Source of the DNA: an uncultured bacterium
GTDB lineage: Bacteria > Bacillota > Clostridia > Oscillospirales > Oscillospiraceae
Length of the DNA: 50,241 nt
Direction of reading: 5' to 3'
NCBI GenBank assembly: GCA_949840775.1
Contig: CATKXO010000020.1
Location: 1-50,241 of the forward strand
Below are positions 44,248 through 50,241 of the stretch, piece after piece; position 1 is the stretch's first letter, and the number at the start of each line of letters is the position of its first letter. The notes under the pieces were generated by a model. The model ran no database searches and was not told the DNA's origin. It was given only the letters and a program-made list of their open reading frames with translations. Made by a program: the position numbers and the translations under genes.

Positions 44248-44517
44248 GTGGCGGAGCTGACCTCTATGAGGAACATCGGCGGAGAGATGGCCCGGAAGCT
44301 GACGGCGGTGGGGATTGATTCCCCGGAAAAATTGACGGAAGCGGGGGCAAAGAAGGCCTTTTTTAGACTGAAAGGGACCTTCCCCAACGTCTGCCTGGTA
44401 CATTTATACGTCCTGGAGGGGGCAATTACGGATCAGGATTACAACTGCCTCCCGGAGGAGACAAAGCAGGATTTGAAGGCGTTCAGTGACTTTTTGAAGG
44501 GGAAAACCGCAGTATGA
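44248..44517 (+). CDS. TfoX C-terminal-domain protein
   Basis: 89 residues from GTG 44248 with GAGGAGGG upstream. It has the TfoX/Sxy C-terminal domain alone: LTSMRNIGGEMARKLTAVGIDSPEKL, then AKKAFFRLKG and CLVHLYVLEGAITDQDYNCLPEE. The domain carries a helix-hairpin-helix-like start. In proteobacteria full TfoX regulates competence; stand-alone C-domains in Firmicutes have no proven role. It overlaps the next gene by 4 bases (ATGA). Confidence 0.88.
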   Translation: MAELTSMRNIGGEMARKLTAVGIDSPEKLTEAGAKKAFFRLKGTFPNVCLVHLYVLEGAITDQDYNCLPEETKQDLKAFSDFLKGKTAV

Positions 44518-44936
44518 TTAGAACGATGCGAAGGGCTGAGCTTGACACTGTGGCGGATATTTGGCTGGATACCAATTTGGCGGCTCACAGCTTTATTGCG
44601 CCCCAATATTGGCGGGACCATTTTGAAGCGGTGAAGGGGATGCTTCTGAAAGCGGAGCTGTATGTCTATGAGGATGAGGACGGGATACAGGGCTTTGCCG
44701 GCCTGGATGGGGACTACATTGCCGGGATTTTCGTCCGGAGCGGGGCGCAGTCCCGCGGGATTGGCGGAGCGCTGCTGGATTTTGTAAAGCGCACCCGGAG
44801 GCAGCTGGCCCTGAGCGTGTACCAAAAAAATGTTGGCGCTTTGCGCTTTTACCGGCGGGAGGGCTTCACGGTCCGGCGGGAACAGACTGACGAACGTACC
44901 GGGGAGCGGGAATATTTTATGGAGTGGGAAAAATAA
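44514..44936 (+). CDS. GNAT-family N-acetyltransferase
   Basis: 140 residues. Acetyl-CoA binding motif A is seen in IAGIFVRSGAQSRGIGGALLDF, with the typical C-terminal NVGALRFYRREGFTVRRE. The overall pattern is close to the YjaB/RimI type of small GNAT. The acceptor is unknown. It is coupled to the TfoX-C gene; a terminator lies about 155 bases downstream. Confidence 0.9.
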   Translation: MIRTMRRAELDTVADIWLDTNLAAHSFIAPQYWRDHFEAVKGMLLKAELYVYEDEDGIQGFAGLDGDYIAGIFVRSGAQSRGIGGALLDFVKRTRRQLALSVYQKNVGALRFYRREGFTVRREQTDERTGEREYFMEWEK

Positions 44937-45091
44937 ATTCCCTTTTCTTTTTCGTGTTGGCAACTCTGATCGCCAGCGATTTTACCAGCGGCTTCTTGAA
45001 ATGGAAAATTGAGAGTATATTAGACAATCCGATTTATCGGCCAGTAAGCTGGGATGGCGCACTGCTTTCCAGGGAAGAGCCCAAAATCATT

Positions 45092-45132
45092 ATATCAGCC
45101 GTCGACATCGTTCGTAAGGCTGATATTTTTTT
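45092..45132 (+). terminator. Intrinsic terminator before spoIIIA
   Basis: ATATCAGCC (45092-45100), 17-base loop, GGCTGATAT (45118-45126), then T6. It ends the TfoX-C/GNAT transcript. Confidence 0.8.
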
Positions 45133-45162
45133 GTCATACCCCCCGGCTTGTCCTCATAGGAT
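45133..45162 (+). promoter_or_regulatory. Possible sigma-E type promoter of the spoIIIA operon
   Basis: GTCATAC (45133-45139), about 15 bases, CATAGGAT (45155-45162). The -10 resembles the sigma-E CATACAxT pattern in six of eight positions; the -35 is weaker. The spoIIIA operon is sigma-E controlled in Bacillus and Clostridia. An inverted repeat TTGTCCTCAT / ATGAGACAA overlaps the -10. Confidence 0.4.
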
Positions 45163-45184
45163 GAGACAAAGGCTGGTGAACGGC

Positions 45185-46096
45185 ATGACACAAATGACAG
45201 CGGCGGACAGCTTTGTACAAGCCGTACAGGCTCTGCCCCTGCGGCTGCGGGAGGCGGCGCTGTCCCTGCCCGAGGAGGACCGGGCCAAGGCGGAGGAGCT
45301 CCGCCTGCGGGCGGGCTGGCCCATGACGGTGTTGGTCCGGGGGGAGGAGCGTCCCCTGGGCGGCCCGCCGGTGGCGCCGGGAGAGCTGGAACAGCTGGTG
45401 GAGATTGCCAGCCATGCCTCCCTCCACGCGGTGCTGGACCAGGTCCGCCGGGGCTACCTCACCATAGCGGGGGGACACCGCATCGGGCTGTGCGGCGAAG
45501 CCGCCCTCCGGGAGGGCGAGATCCACGCCCTGCGGACCATCTCCTCCGCCAATGTGCGCATCGCCCGGCAGGTGAGAGGGGCGGCTGCCCCGGTGCTGGA
45601 CAGGCTGTGCCCGGCCGGGCGGTTGGCCGGCACCCTGATTCTGGCGCCCCCCGGCCTGGGCAAGACCACCCTCCTCCGGGACCTGATCCGTTCGGCGTCA
45701 GAGGGGGAGGGGTGCATCCCGCTCCGGGTGGCCCTGGCCGACGAGCGGGGAGAGGTGGCCGCCATGTACAACGGCCTGCCCCAGCTGGAGGTGGGCCGGC
45801 GCACCGACGTGATGGAGGGCTGTCCCAAGGCCCAGGGGCTGATGCTCCTGCTGCGGGCCATGAACCCCCAGGTACTGGCGGTGGACGAGATTACCGCACC
45901 GGAGGACGTTCAGGCGCTGACCGCGGCGGCGGGATGCGGGGTCACTCTGCTGGCCACCGCCCACGGGGAGAGCCGCGCCGACCTGGAGCGGCGGTCACTG
46001 TACCGCCCCCTGCTGGAGGAGGGCCTGTTCCGCTTTTTGGTGGGCATCCGCCGGGAGGGGGAGGGGCGCGCCTATACTGTGAAGGAGCTGAGGTAG
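45185..46096 (+). CDS. spoIIIAA: Stage III sporulation protein AA (ATPase)
   Basis: 303 residues from ATG 45185 (GTG 45176 possible). SpoIIIAA is the secretion-type ATPase of the mother cell-forespore channel (feeding tube). An N-terminal domain typical of the family (RRGYLTIAGGHRIGLCGEA) is followed by Walker A APPGLGKTT (~153-161), ADERGEVAAMYNG, and the Walker B region PQVLAVDEI. The operon AA-AH is complete and in the standard order. Confidence 0.95.
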   Translation: MTQMTAADSFVQAVQALPLRLREAALSLPEEDRAKAEELRLRAGWPMTVLVRGEERPLGGPPVAPGELEQLVEIASHASLHAVLDQVRRGYLTIAGGHRIGLCGEAALREGEIHALRTISSANVRIARQVRGAAAPVLDRLCPAGRLAGTLILAPPGLGKTTLLRDLIRSASEGEGCIPLRVALADERGEVAAMYNGLPQLEVGRRTDVMEGCPKAQGLMLLLRAMNPQVLAVDEITAPEDVQALTAAAGCGVTLLATAHGESRADLERRSLYRPLLEEGLFRFLVGIRREGEGRAYTVKELR

Positions 46097-46606
46097 ATGA
46101 TACGTGTGTTAGGGGCCGCCCTGATTGCGGCGGGAGGGGGTTGGCTGGGCTTTCAGGCGGCGGCGGGGCTGCGCCGGCAGGCGCGCGCCGTCCGTCAGAT
46201 GGAGGCCGGGCTGGCCCTGCTGGAGCGGGAGCTGGAGCTGAACGCCCCGTCCTTGCCCCGTCTGCTGGAGCGGGGAGCCGCCCACAGCGAGGGCCCTGCC
46301 AAGGCCCTGTTTGAGGCGTGCCTCCGGGGGCTGGACAGCCTGGACCGGGAGGGGTTTTCCCACCTGTGGCGGCGGCAGGTCCGGGAACGGACCGGGCTGA
46401 CGCCGGAGGGGCAGGCTGTTCTGGCCCCCCTGGGGGATATCCTGGGGCGGTATGAGGCGGACTGCCAGCGGGAGGCCCTGTCCGCCGCCCGGCGGCGGCT
46501 GGAGGAGCTGGCCGCCCGGTCAGAGGCGGACAGCCGCCGGCAGGGGCGGGTCTATCAGGCCCTGGGCCTGTCCGGCGGGGCGTTTCTGGTGATTTTATTG
46601 CTGTAG
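46097..46606 (+). CDS. spoIIIAB: Stage III sporulation protein AB
   Basis: 169 residues, starting directly after the spoIIIAA stop. An N-terminal membrane helix, a helical cytoplasmic domain related to type II secretion GspF-like folds, and a C-terminal hydrophobic helix (ALGLSGGAFLVILLL) are present. The TAG stop (46604-46606) is part of the left end of the following repeat, so the original C-terminus may have been slightly different. Confidence 0.93.
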   Translation: MIRVLGAALIAAGGGWLGFQAAAGLRRQARAVRQMEAGLALLERELELNAPSLPRLLERGAAHSEGPAKALFEACLRGLDSLDREGFSHLWRRQVRERTGLTPEGQAVLAPLGDILGRYEADCQREALSAARRRLEELAARSEADSRRQGRVYQALGLSGGAFLVILLL

Positions 46607-46669
46607 GGGCCGCCCCCTTGGGCGGCCCGCCGGTTTGAAAACGGGCCGCCGAGGGCGGCGGCCCCTACG
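46602..46669 (+). repeat. Palindromic repeat inside the spoIIIA operon (AB-AC)
   Basis: TGTAGGGGCCGCCC to GGCGGCCCCTACG, hairpins CCGCCC...GGGCGG on both sides of a GCCGGTTTGAAAACGGG core. No T tract follows, so transcription into spoIIIAC can continue. Confidence 0.85.
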
Positions 46670-46698
46670 TTAGTAACTACGAAAGAGGGCGCTTACAT

Positions 46699-46893
46699 AT
46701 GGAAGTGGATCTGATTTTCAAAATTGCGGCCATCGGCATTCTGGTGGCGGTGCTGAACCAGGTGCTCAGCCGGGCGGGGCGGGACGAGCAGGCTATGATG
46801 ACCACCCTGGCCGGGCTGGTGGTGGTGCTGATGATGGTGGTCCAGGAGATTGCCAGCCTCTTCGACCTGGTAAAGGACCTGTTCGGGCTGTGA
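46699..46893 (+). CDS. spoIIIAC: Stage III sporulation protein AC
   Basis: 64 residues, two membrane helices (FKIAAIGILVAVLNQVLSRAG and TTLAGLVVVLMMVVQEIASLF); normal length for SpoIIIAC. A membrane component of the channel complex. ATG 46699 with AGAGGG upstream; stop overlaps the next start. Confidence 0.95.
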   Translation: MEVDLIFKIAAIGILVAVLNQVLSRAGRDEQAMMTTLAGLVVVLMMVVQEIASLFDLVKDLFGL

Positions 46894-47282
46894 TGGCGGC
46901 GATGGCAAAGCTGGCCGCCATGGGGGTGACGGCGGTGGTGCTCAGTGCCGTTTTGAGGAAGAACACCCCGGAACTGGCCCTGCTGCTGGCTCTGGCCGCC
47001 GGGCTGTGGATGCTGGCCCTGGCTGCGGACGGCCTGGGGGCGGCGGTGGAGCTGATGAAGGAGCTGGCCCGTCAGGCCGGGCTGTCTGAGGCGCTGCTGG
47101 AGCCGGTAATGAAGACGGTGGCCCTGTCCATCCTTACCAAGCTGACGGTGGAGCTGTGCCGGTCGGCGGGGGAGGGGGGCGTGGCCGCCTTTGTGGAGAC
47201 GGCGGGGATGGTGCTGGCCCTGGCGGCAGCCCTGCCCCTAGTGCGGGCGGTGGCCCAGCTGATGGGGGAGCTGCTGGTATGA
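46893..47282 (+). CDS. spoIIIAD: Stage III sporulation protein AD
   Basis: 129 residues from ATG 46893, which overlaps the AC stop (TGATG; GTG 46890 is in the same frame). Several membrane helices with SILTKLTVELCRSAGEGGVA, typical of SpoIIIAD. It is coupled to spoIIIAE by a 4-base overlap. Confidence 0.94.
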   Translation: MAAMAKLAAMGVTAVVLSAVLRKNTPELALLLALAAGLWMLALAADGLGAAVELMKELARQAGLSEALLEPVMKTVALSILTKLTVELCRSAGEGGVAAFVETAGMVLALAAALPLVRAVAQLMGELLV

Positions 47283-48340
47283 GGAGAGCGGTTATTTTCT
47301 GCGCCCTGGCCCTGCTGTGTGCCCTCCCCGCCTCGGGGGCGGAGCTGACTGTCCCCGGCCTGGGCCAGGTGTGGGAGGCGGCGGAGGGCTATGGCGTGGA
47401 CCGGGAGGCATCGCTGGACCAGGGGCTGTCCGGCCTGCTGGACCGGGCCCTGAGCCAGCTGGGGACGTTCCTCCGGGGCAGCCTGTCCACTGCCGCCAAG
47501 CTGGTGATTGTGGTACTGCTGTGCTCCCTGGCTGAGAGTGCCAGGGCAGGGGAGGGGGGCTCCCTCCAGGCGGTGAACATCGCCGGGGCGCTGGCCATCA
47601 CCGCCCTGACCATGACGGACATGGCGGCTATGATCGGCCTGGGCCGGGACACCCTGGGGCGGATGGAGGAGCTCTCCTCCGTCCTTCTGCCGGTGATGGC
47701 GGTGCTGACAGCGGCCACCGGTTCAGCGACGGCCGCCGCCGCCCGGCAGGGGGCCACGGTGCTCTTTTCCCAGCTGCTGATTACCGCTATGGACCGGCTG
47801 CTGGTTCCCCTGACCTACGCCTTTGTGGCGGTGAGCTGCGCCCACGCCGCAGTGGACAATCCGGGGCTGAAAAAGGTGGCGGAGCTGCTGAAGGGCGCCG
47901 TTACCTTTCTCCTCACCGCCCTGCTGCTGGCCTTTGTGGGCTATTTGACTGCCAGCGGGGCCATTGCGGGCAGCGTGGACGCCGCTGCGGTCAAGGCGGC
48001 AAAGCTGGCCATCTCCCGGGCCATTCCGGTGGTGGGGGGAATCCTGGCCGACGCCTCCGAGTCGGTGCTGGCCGGGGCGGGAGCCCTGCGGGGCACCGTG
48101 GGGCTGGTGGGCCTGCTGGTGGTGCTGGCCCTGTGCCTGACCCCCTTCCTGCGGCTGGCCCTCCAGTATCTGGTGTATAAGGGGGCGGCTGCCCTGTGCG
48201 CAGTGGTGGCCCAGCCCAGGCTGTCCGGGCTGATTGACGCCATCGGCTCCGCCTTCGGGCTGGTGCTGGGGATGACGGGGGCGGGTGCCCTGGTGCTGCT
48301 GGTCAGTCTGGTTTCCGCTGTGGCGGCGGTGACGCCATGA
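47279..48340 (+). CDS. spoIIIAE: Stage III sporulation protein AE
   Basis: 353 residues from ATG 47279. A cleavable signal (MRRAVIFCALALLCALPASGA) is followed by an external segment and about seven or eight membrane helices. It is the largest integral membrane part of the channel. Typical text includes the region VLLPVMAVLTAATGSATAAAARQ in shortened form, and the following SYAFVAVSCAHAAV-like helix. It overlaps AD and AF by 4 bases each. Confidence 0.95.
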   Translation: MRRAVIFCALALLCALPASGAELTVPGLGQVWEAAEGYGVDREASLDQGLSGLLDRALSQLGTFLRGSLSTAAKLVIVVLLCSLAESARAGEGGSLQAVNIAGALAITALTMTDMAAMIGLGRDTLGRMEELSSVLLPVMAVLTAATGSATAAAARQGATVLFSQLLITAMDRLLVPLTYAFVAVSCAHAAVDNPGLKKVAELLKGAVTFLLTALLLAFVGYLTASGAIAGSVDAAAVKAAKLAISRAIPVVGGILADASESVLAGAGALRGTVGLVGLLVVLALCLTPFLRLALQYLVYKGAAALCAVVAQPRLSGLIDAIGSAFGLVLGMTGAGALVLLVSLVSAVAAVTP

Positions 48341-48834
48341 TGGGGGCGGTGAAAAGCTGGCTGCTGGCCGTGATCTCGGTGTCCCTCCTGTGCGCGGTGG
48401 CCGACGCCCTGATGCCCTCCGGGGCCGTGAAGCGGGTGGGCCGGCTGGTGTGCGGCCTGGTGCTTATGGGGGCAATTCTGTCTCCTGTTGCCAATCTGGA
48501 TGTGGACGGGGGCAGGCGCTGGCTGGACAGCTATTTTGCCTCCGTCCGGGTCCGGGAGGTGGAGCTGGAGGAGACGGTGAACGGCCAGATGAAAGTCATC
48601 ATAGAAGAGGAGTACGCCGCATATATTTTGGACAAGGCGGCTCAGCTGGGGCTGGACTGCACCGTCCGGGTGGAGTGCCGGCTGTCGGAGGACGGGCTGT
48701 ATCTCCCCCATCGGACAGAGGTGGCCGGCCTGGGGACGGCCGCTGCCCAGAAGCAGCTGATCCAGGTGATTGCGGAGGACCTGGGAGTTCCGGCTGAGAG
48801 GCAGTTTTACGCAGAAGAGGAGGAAATGCCGTGA
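48337..48834 (+). CDS. spoIIIAF: Stage III sporulation protein AF
   Basis: 165 residues. Two N-terminal membrane helices (LLAVISVSLLCAVADALMP and LVCGLVLMGAILSPV) precede a soluble ring-building-motif-like domain facing the intermembrane space. Normal length and place. Overlaps both neighbours by 4 bases. Confidence 0.93.
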   Translation: MMGAVKSWLLAVISVSLLCAVADALMPSGAVKRVGRLVCGLVLMGAILSPVANLDVDGGRRWLDSYFASVRVREVELEETVNGQMKVIIEEEYAAYILDKAAQLGLDCTVRVECRLSEDGLYLPHRTEVAGLGTAAAQKQLIQVIAEDLGVPAERQFYAEEEEMP

Positions 48835-49346
48835 AGTGGAAGTGGCCCGAGGCGGCCCAACGGTGGAAGGGGGCGCTGGAGAAGTATGGATATGTATTGC
48901 TGGTGATGGCGGCGGGGGCGGTCCTGTTGCTGCTGCCCTCCGGGGGGCGGGACAGCCCCAGGGAGGAGGTCCCCGCCCGGGAGGAGGGGGTTTCCTTCGA
49001 CCTGGGGGCCTTTGAGGAGAAGCTGGAGCGCACCCTGTCTCAGATCGAGGGGGCGGGGGAGACCAGAGTGGTCCTCACCCTGGACGGGGGCAGCCGCCAG
49101 GTGGTGGCCCGGAACCAGGACCGGGACGGCGAGGGGGGCGGCTCCAACACGGTGGTCACCGTGGGAAAGGGCTCAGGACAGCAGGAGGTGGTCCCCCTCC
49201 AGACGGTGGCCCCGGAGTTCCGGGGGGCCCTGGTGGTCTGCCCCGGCGGGGGAAACGCCCCCGTCCGGCTGAAGCTCATTGAGGCGGTATCCGCCCTCAC
49301 CGGGCTGGGGAGCGACCGGATTTCGGTGTGCGCGGGGGGAACATAG
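48831..49346 (+). CDS. spoIIIAG: Stage III sporulation protein AG
   Basis: 171 residues from GTG 48831. One membrane helix (about 18-35) and a ring-building domain that forms the giant SpoIIIAG ring between the membranes. Visible: LERTLSQIEGAGETRVVLTLD, a G/D-rich loop, ALVVCPGGGNAPVRLKLIEAVSALTGL. The TAG stop is followed at once by GGGGCGGCGGGCCCCACA, a remnant of the repeat family. Confidence 0.94.
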   Translation: MKWKWPEAAQRWKGALEKYGYVLLVMAAGAVLLLLPSGGRDSPREEVPAREEGVSFDLGAFEEKLERTLSQIEGAGETRVVLTLDGGSRQVVARNQDRDGEGGGSNTVVTVGKGSGQQEVVPLQTVAPEFRGALVVCPGGGNAPVRLKLIEAVSALTGLGSDRISVCAGGT

Positions 49347-49365
49347 GGGGCGGCGGGCCCCACAG
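49344..49365 (+). repeat. Remnant of the palindromic repeat family
   Basis: TAGGGGGCGGCGGGCCCCACA: the left end of the TGTAGGGG type joined directly to the right end of the CCCCACA type with the core missing. It provides the spoIIIAG stop codon. Confidence 0.5.
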
Positions 49366-49404
49366 AGGAAGCCAATATATCAATCATAATCGGGAGGAAT
49401 TATC

Positions 49405-50040
49405 ATGAGAACCAAAAAAAGCGACTGGTCCCAGCTGTGGAAGCGGAACGCGGTGGTAGCGGCCATCGCCCTGTTTGTGTGCGCGGCGGTCTATCTGAAC
49501 TGGAATTACGACAAGGAGCCGGGGACCGGCGTGGGCAAGACCCTGGGCCAGTCCGCCATGGTGGGCAACACGGCCAAGGACCCCCTGGTGAATGGGGACA
49601 GCTCCGTTTCGGCGGGGACCGGCGACAGCTCCGGGGAGACCCAGACCGCCGGGGACGCCCAGACCGGGACGGAGGCCGGGACGGGCAGCGCCTACTTCGC
49701 CACCGCCCGGCTCAACCGGCAGCAGGCCAGGGACAGCGCCCTGTCCCTCCTCCAGGACGCCGCCGCCCGGGAGGACGCCGGTGAGGCGGTGAAAAATCAG
49801 CTCAATGACAACATCCAGACCATGGCCGACTACACCGTGACCGAGGCCCAGATCGAAAACCTGGTGGTGGCCAAGGGATATACCGACTGCGTGGCCTTTA
49901 TCGGGGAGGACGCCCTGTCCCTGGCTGTGGCCGCCCCGGAGGGGGGACTGGCCGAGGCGGACACCGCCAAAATCCTGGATATCGTGAAGCAGACCGCCGG
50001 ATATACCGCCGATCAGGTGACAATTATTGAAGTGGAGTGA
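49405..50040 (+). CDS. spoIIIAH: Stage III sporulation protein AH
   Basis: 211 residues, ATG 49405 with GGGAGGAA upstream. One membrane helix (VVAAIALFVCAAVYLNW), a T/G/D-rich linker (~55-95) and a YscJ-type ring-building domain that binds SpoIIQ across the intermembrane space. FATARLNRQQARDSALSLLQ and the ending GYTADQVTIIEVE are typical. It is the last gene of the operon. Confidence 0.95.
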   Translation: MRTKKSDWSQLWKRNAVVAAIALFVCAAVYLNWNYDKEPGTGVGKTLGQSAMVGNTAKDPLVNGDSSVSAGTGDSSGETQTAGDAQTGTEAGTGSAYFATARLNRQQARDSALSLLQDAAAREDAGEAVKNQLNDNIQTMADYTVTEAQIENLVVAKGYTDCVAFIGEDALSLAVAAPEGGLAEADTAKILDIVKQTAGYTADQVTIIEVE

Positions 50041-50067
50041 AAAGAGCCCCCGTCCGGGGGCTCTTTT
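50041..50067 (+). terminator. Terminator of the spoIIIA operon
   Basis: AAAGAGCCCC-C, loop GTCC, G-GGGGCTCTTT, followed by T. It begins at the base after the spoIIIAH stop. Confidence 0.92.
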
Positions 50068-50114
50068 ATGACTGTACATCTTGCACAAAAATCGCAAAAA
50101 AGTTGCAAAAACAC

Positions 50115-50142
50115 TTGAAAAAATGCGGGGGGGGGGTATAAT
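50115..50142 (+). promoter_or_regulatory. Promoter with a G10 tract in the spacer
   Basis: TTGAAA (50115-50120), 16-base spacer ending in ten consecutive G (50127-50136), perfect TATAAT (50137-50142). A homopolymer here can change the -35/-10 distance by slippage. Confidence 0.65.
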
Positions 50143-50185
50143 TATAAAGTTGTGCTGAACGTAAATAAAGTGAGGAGATATTTGG

Positions 50186-50241
50186 ATGTAAAAGCGTGTT
50201 TTGGCAATGTTCCTGACCCTTGCGCGCTCATGGTCGCCGGG
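50186..50241 (+). pseudogene. Broken start of a gene for a secreted protein or lipoprotein (partial)
   Basis: GAGGAGA precedes ATG 50186, but the second codon is TAA. Reading on gives KRVLAMFLTLA, the hydrophobic start of a signal peptide, until a two-base shift at about 50221-50224, after which another frame reads ALMVAG. Restoring codon 2 and removing two bases would give a clean signal peptide of lipoprotein or binding-protein type. Either the gene is decayed, starts elsewhere (TTG 50182 is open to the edge), or the sequence has errors near the window end. Confidence 0.4.

Noticed and set aside
44924-45184. Upstream extension of the spoIIIAA frame
   Set aside because: It crosses the terminator at 45092-45132 and lacks family similarity; the known start of SpoIIIAA fits ATG 45185.

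Overview
The window is chromosomal DNA of a GC-rich, spore-forming, Gram-positive anaerobe. It is most likely a gut member of the Clostridia in the Oscillospiraceae (Flavonifractor / Pseudoflavonifractor / Lawsonibacter type). The signs are a complete spoIIIA sporulation operon, a V-type ATPase operon in the Enterococcus/Clostridia order, AGGAGG-type ribosome sites, lipoprotein signals without outer-membrane genes, and protein sequences typical of that family. The exact genus is an inference.

Layout. 1-4860 is accessory DNA. It holds the tail of a probable transposase gene, a chimeric gene joining the start of a TniB/TnsC-like transposon ATPase to a type I restriction HsdR motor, an Rpn/YhgA-like nuclease gene, and an intergenic stretch with two related terminator units that may be small RNAs. 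4860-16100 is a poly-gamma-glutamate (PGA) locus. A divergent M28 peptidase lipoprotein faces pgsB-pgsC-pgsW, followed by a histidine kinase and response regulator. A second unit follows: gamma-glutamyltransferase lipoprotein, DUF6305-like lipoprotein, DctM-like permease, an unreported 49-residue membrane protein, and an aspartoacylase-like metallohydrolase. No pgsA is present. Together they look like a make / cleave / retrieve cycle for a gamma-glutamyl polymer under a dedicated two-component system.

16100-31100 is mostly housekeeping: smc, two zinc-ribbon proteins, ftsY, rdgB, yhbY, a nadD-yqeK fusion, an LCP-family wall ligase, rsfS, a diacylglycerol-kinase-like gene on the minus strand, azlCD, a RelB/YoeB toxin-antitoxin pair, a short-chain dehydrogenase and a putative glycoside hydrolase. 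31186-40280 is the V-ATPase operon ntpFIKECGABD, whose proteolipid carries the Na+-binding residue set. 40301-44940 holds a proteasome-fold-like protein of unknown role, a minus-strand trio (ATP-grasp ligase plus two esterases), and a TfoX-C / GNAT pair. 45185-50067 is spoIIIAA-AH. The last 100 bases hold a promoter with a G10 spacer in front of a broken leader peptide.

Across the window at least a dozen palindromic repeats of one modular family (ends TGTAGGGGC...GCCCCTACA or TGTGGG...CCCACA) lie between genes, including inside operons. Some carry internal tandem repeats, some supply the TAG stop of the preceding gene, and two are joined to a conserved flank leading to a promoter at an identical distance (smc and azlC).
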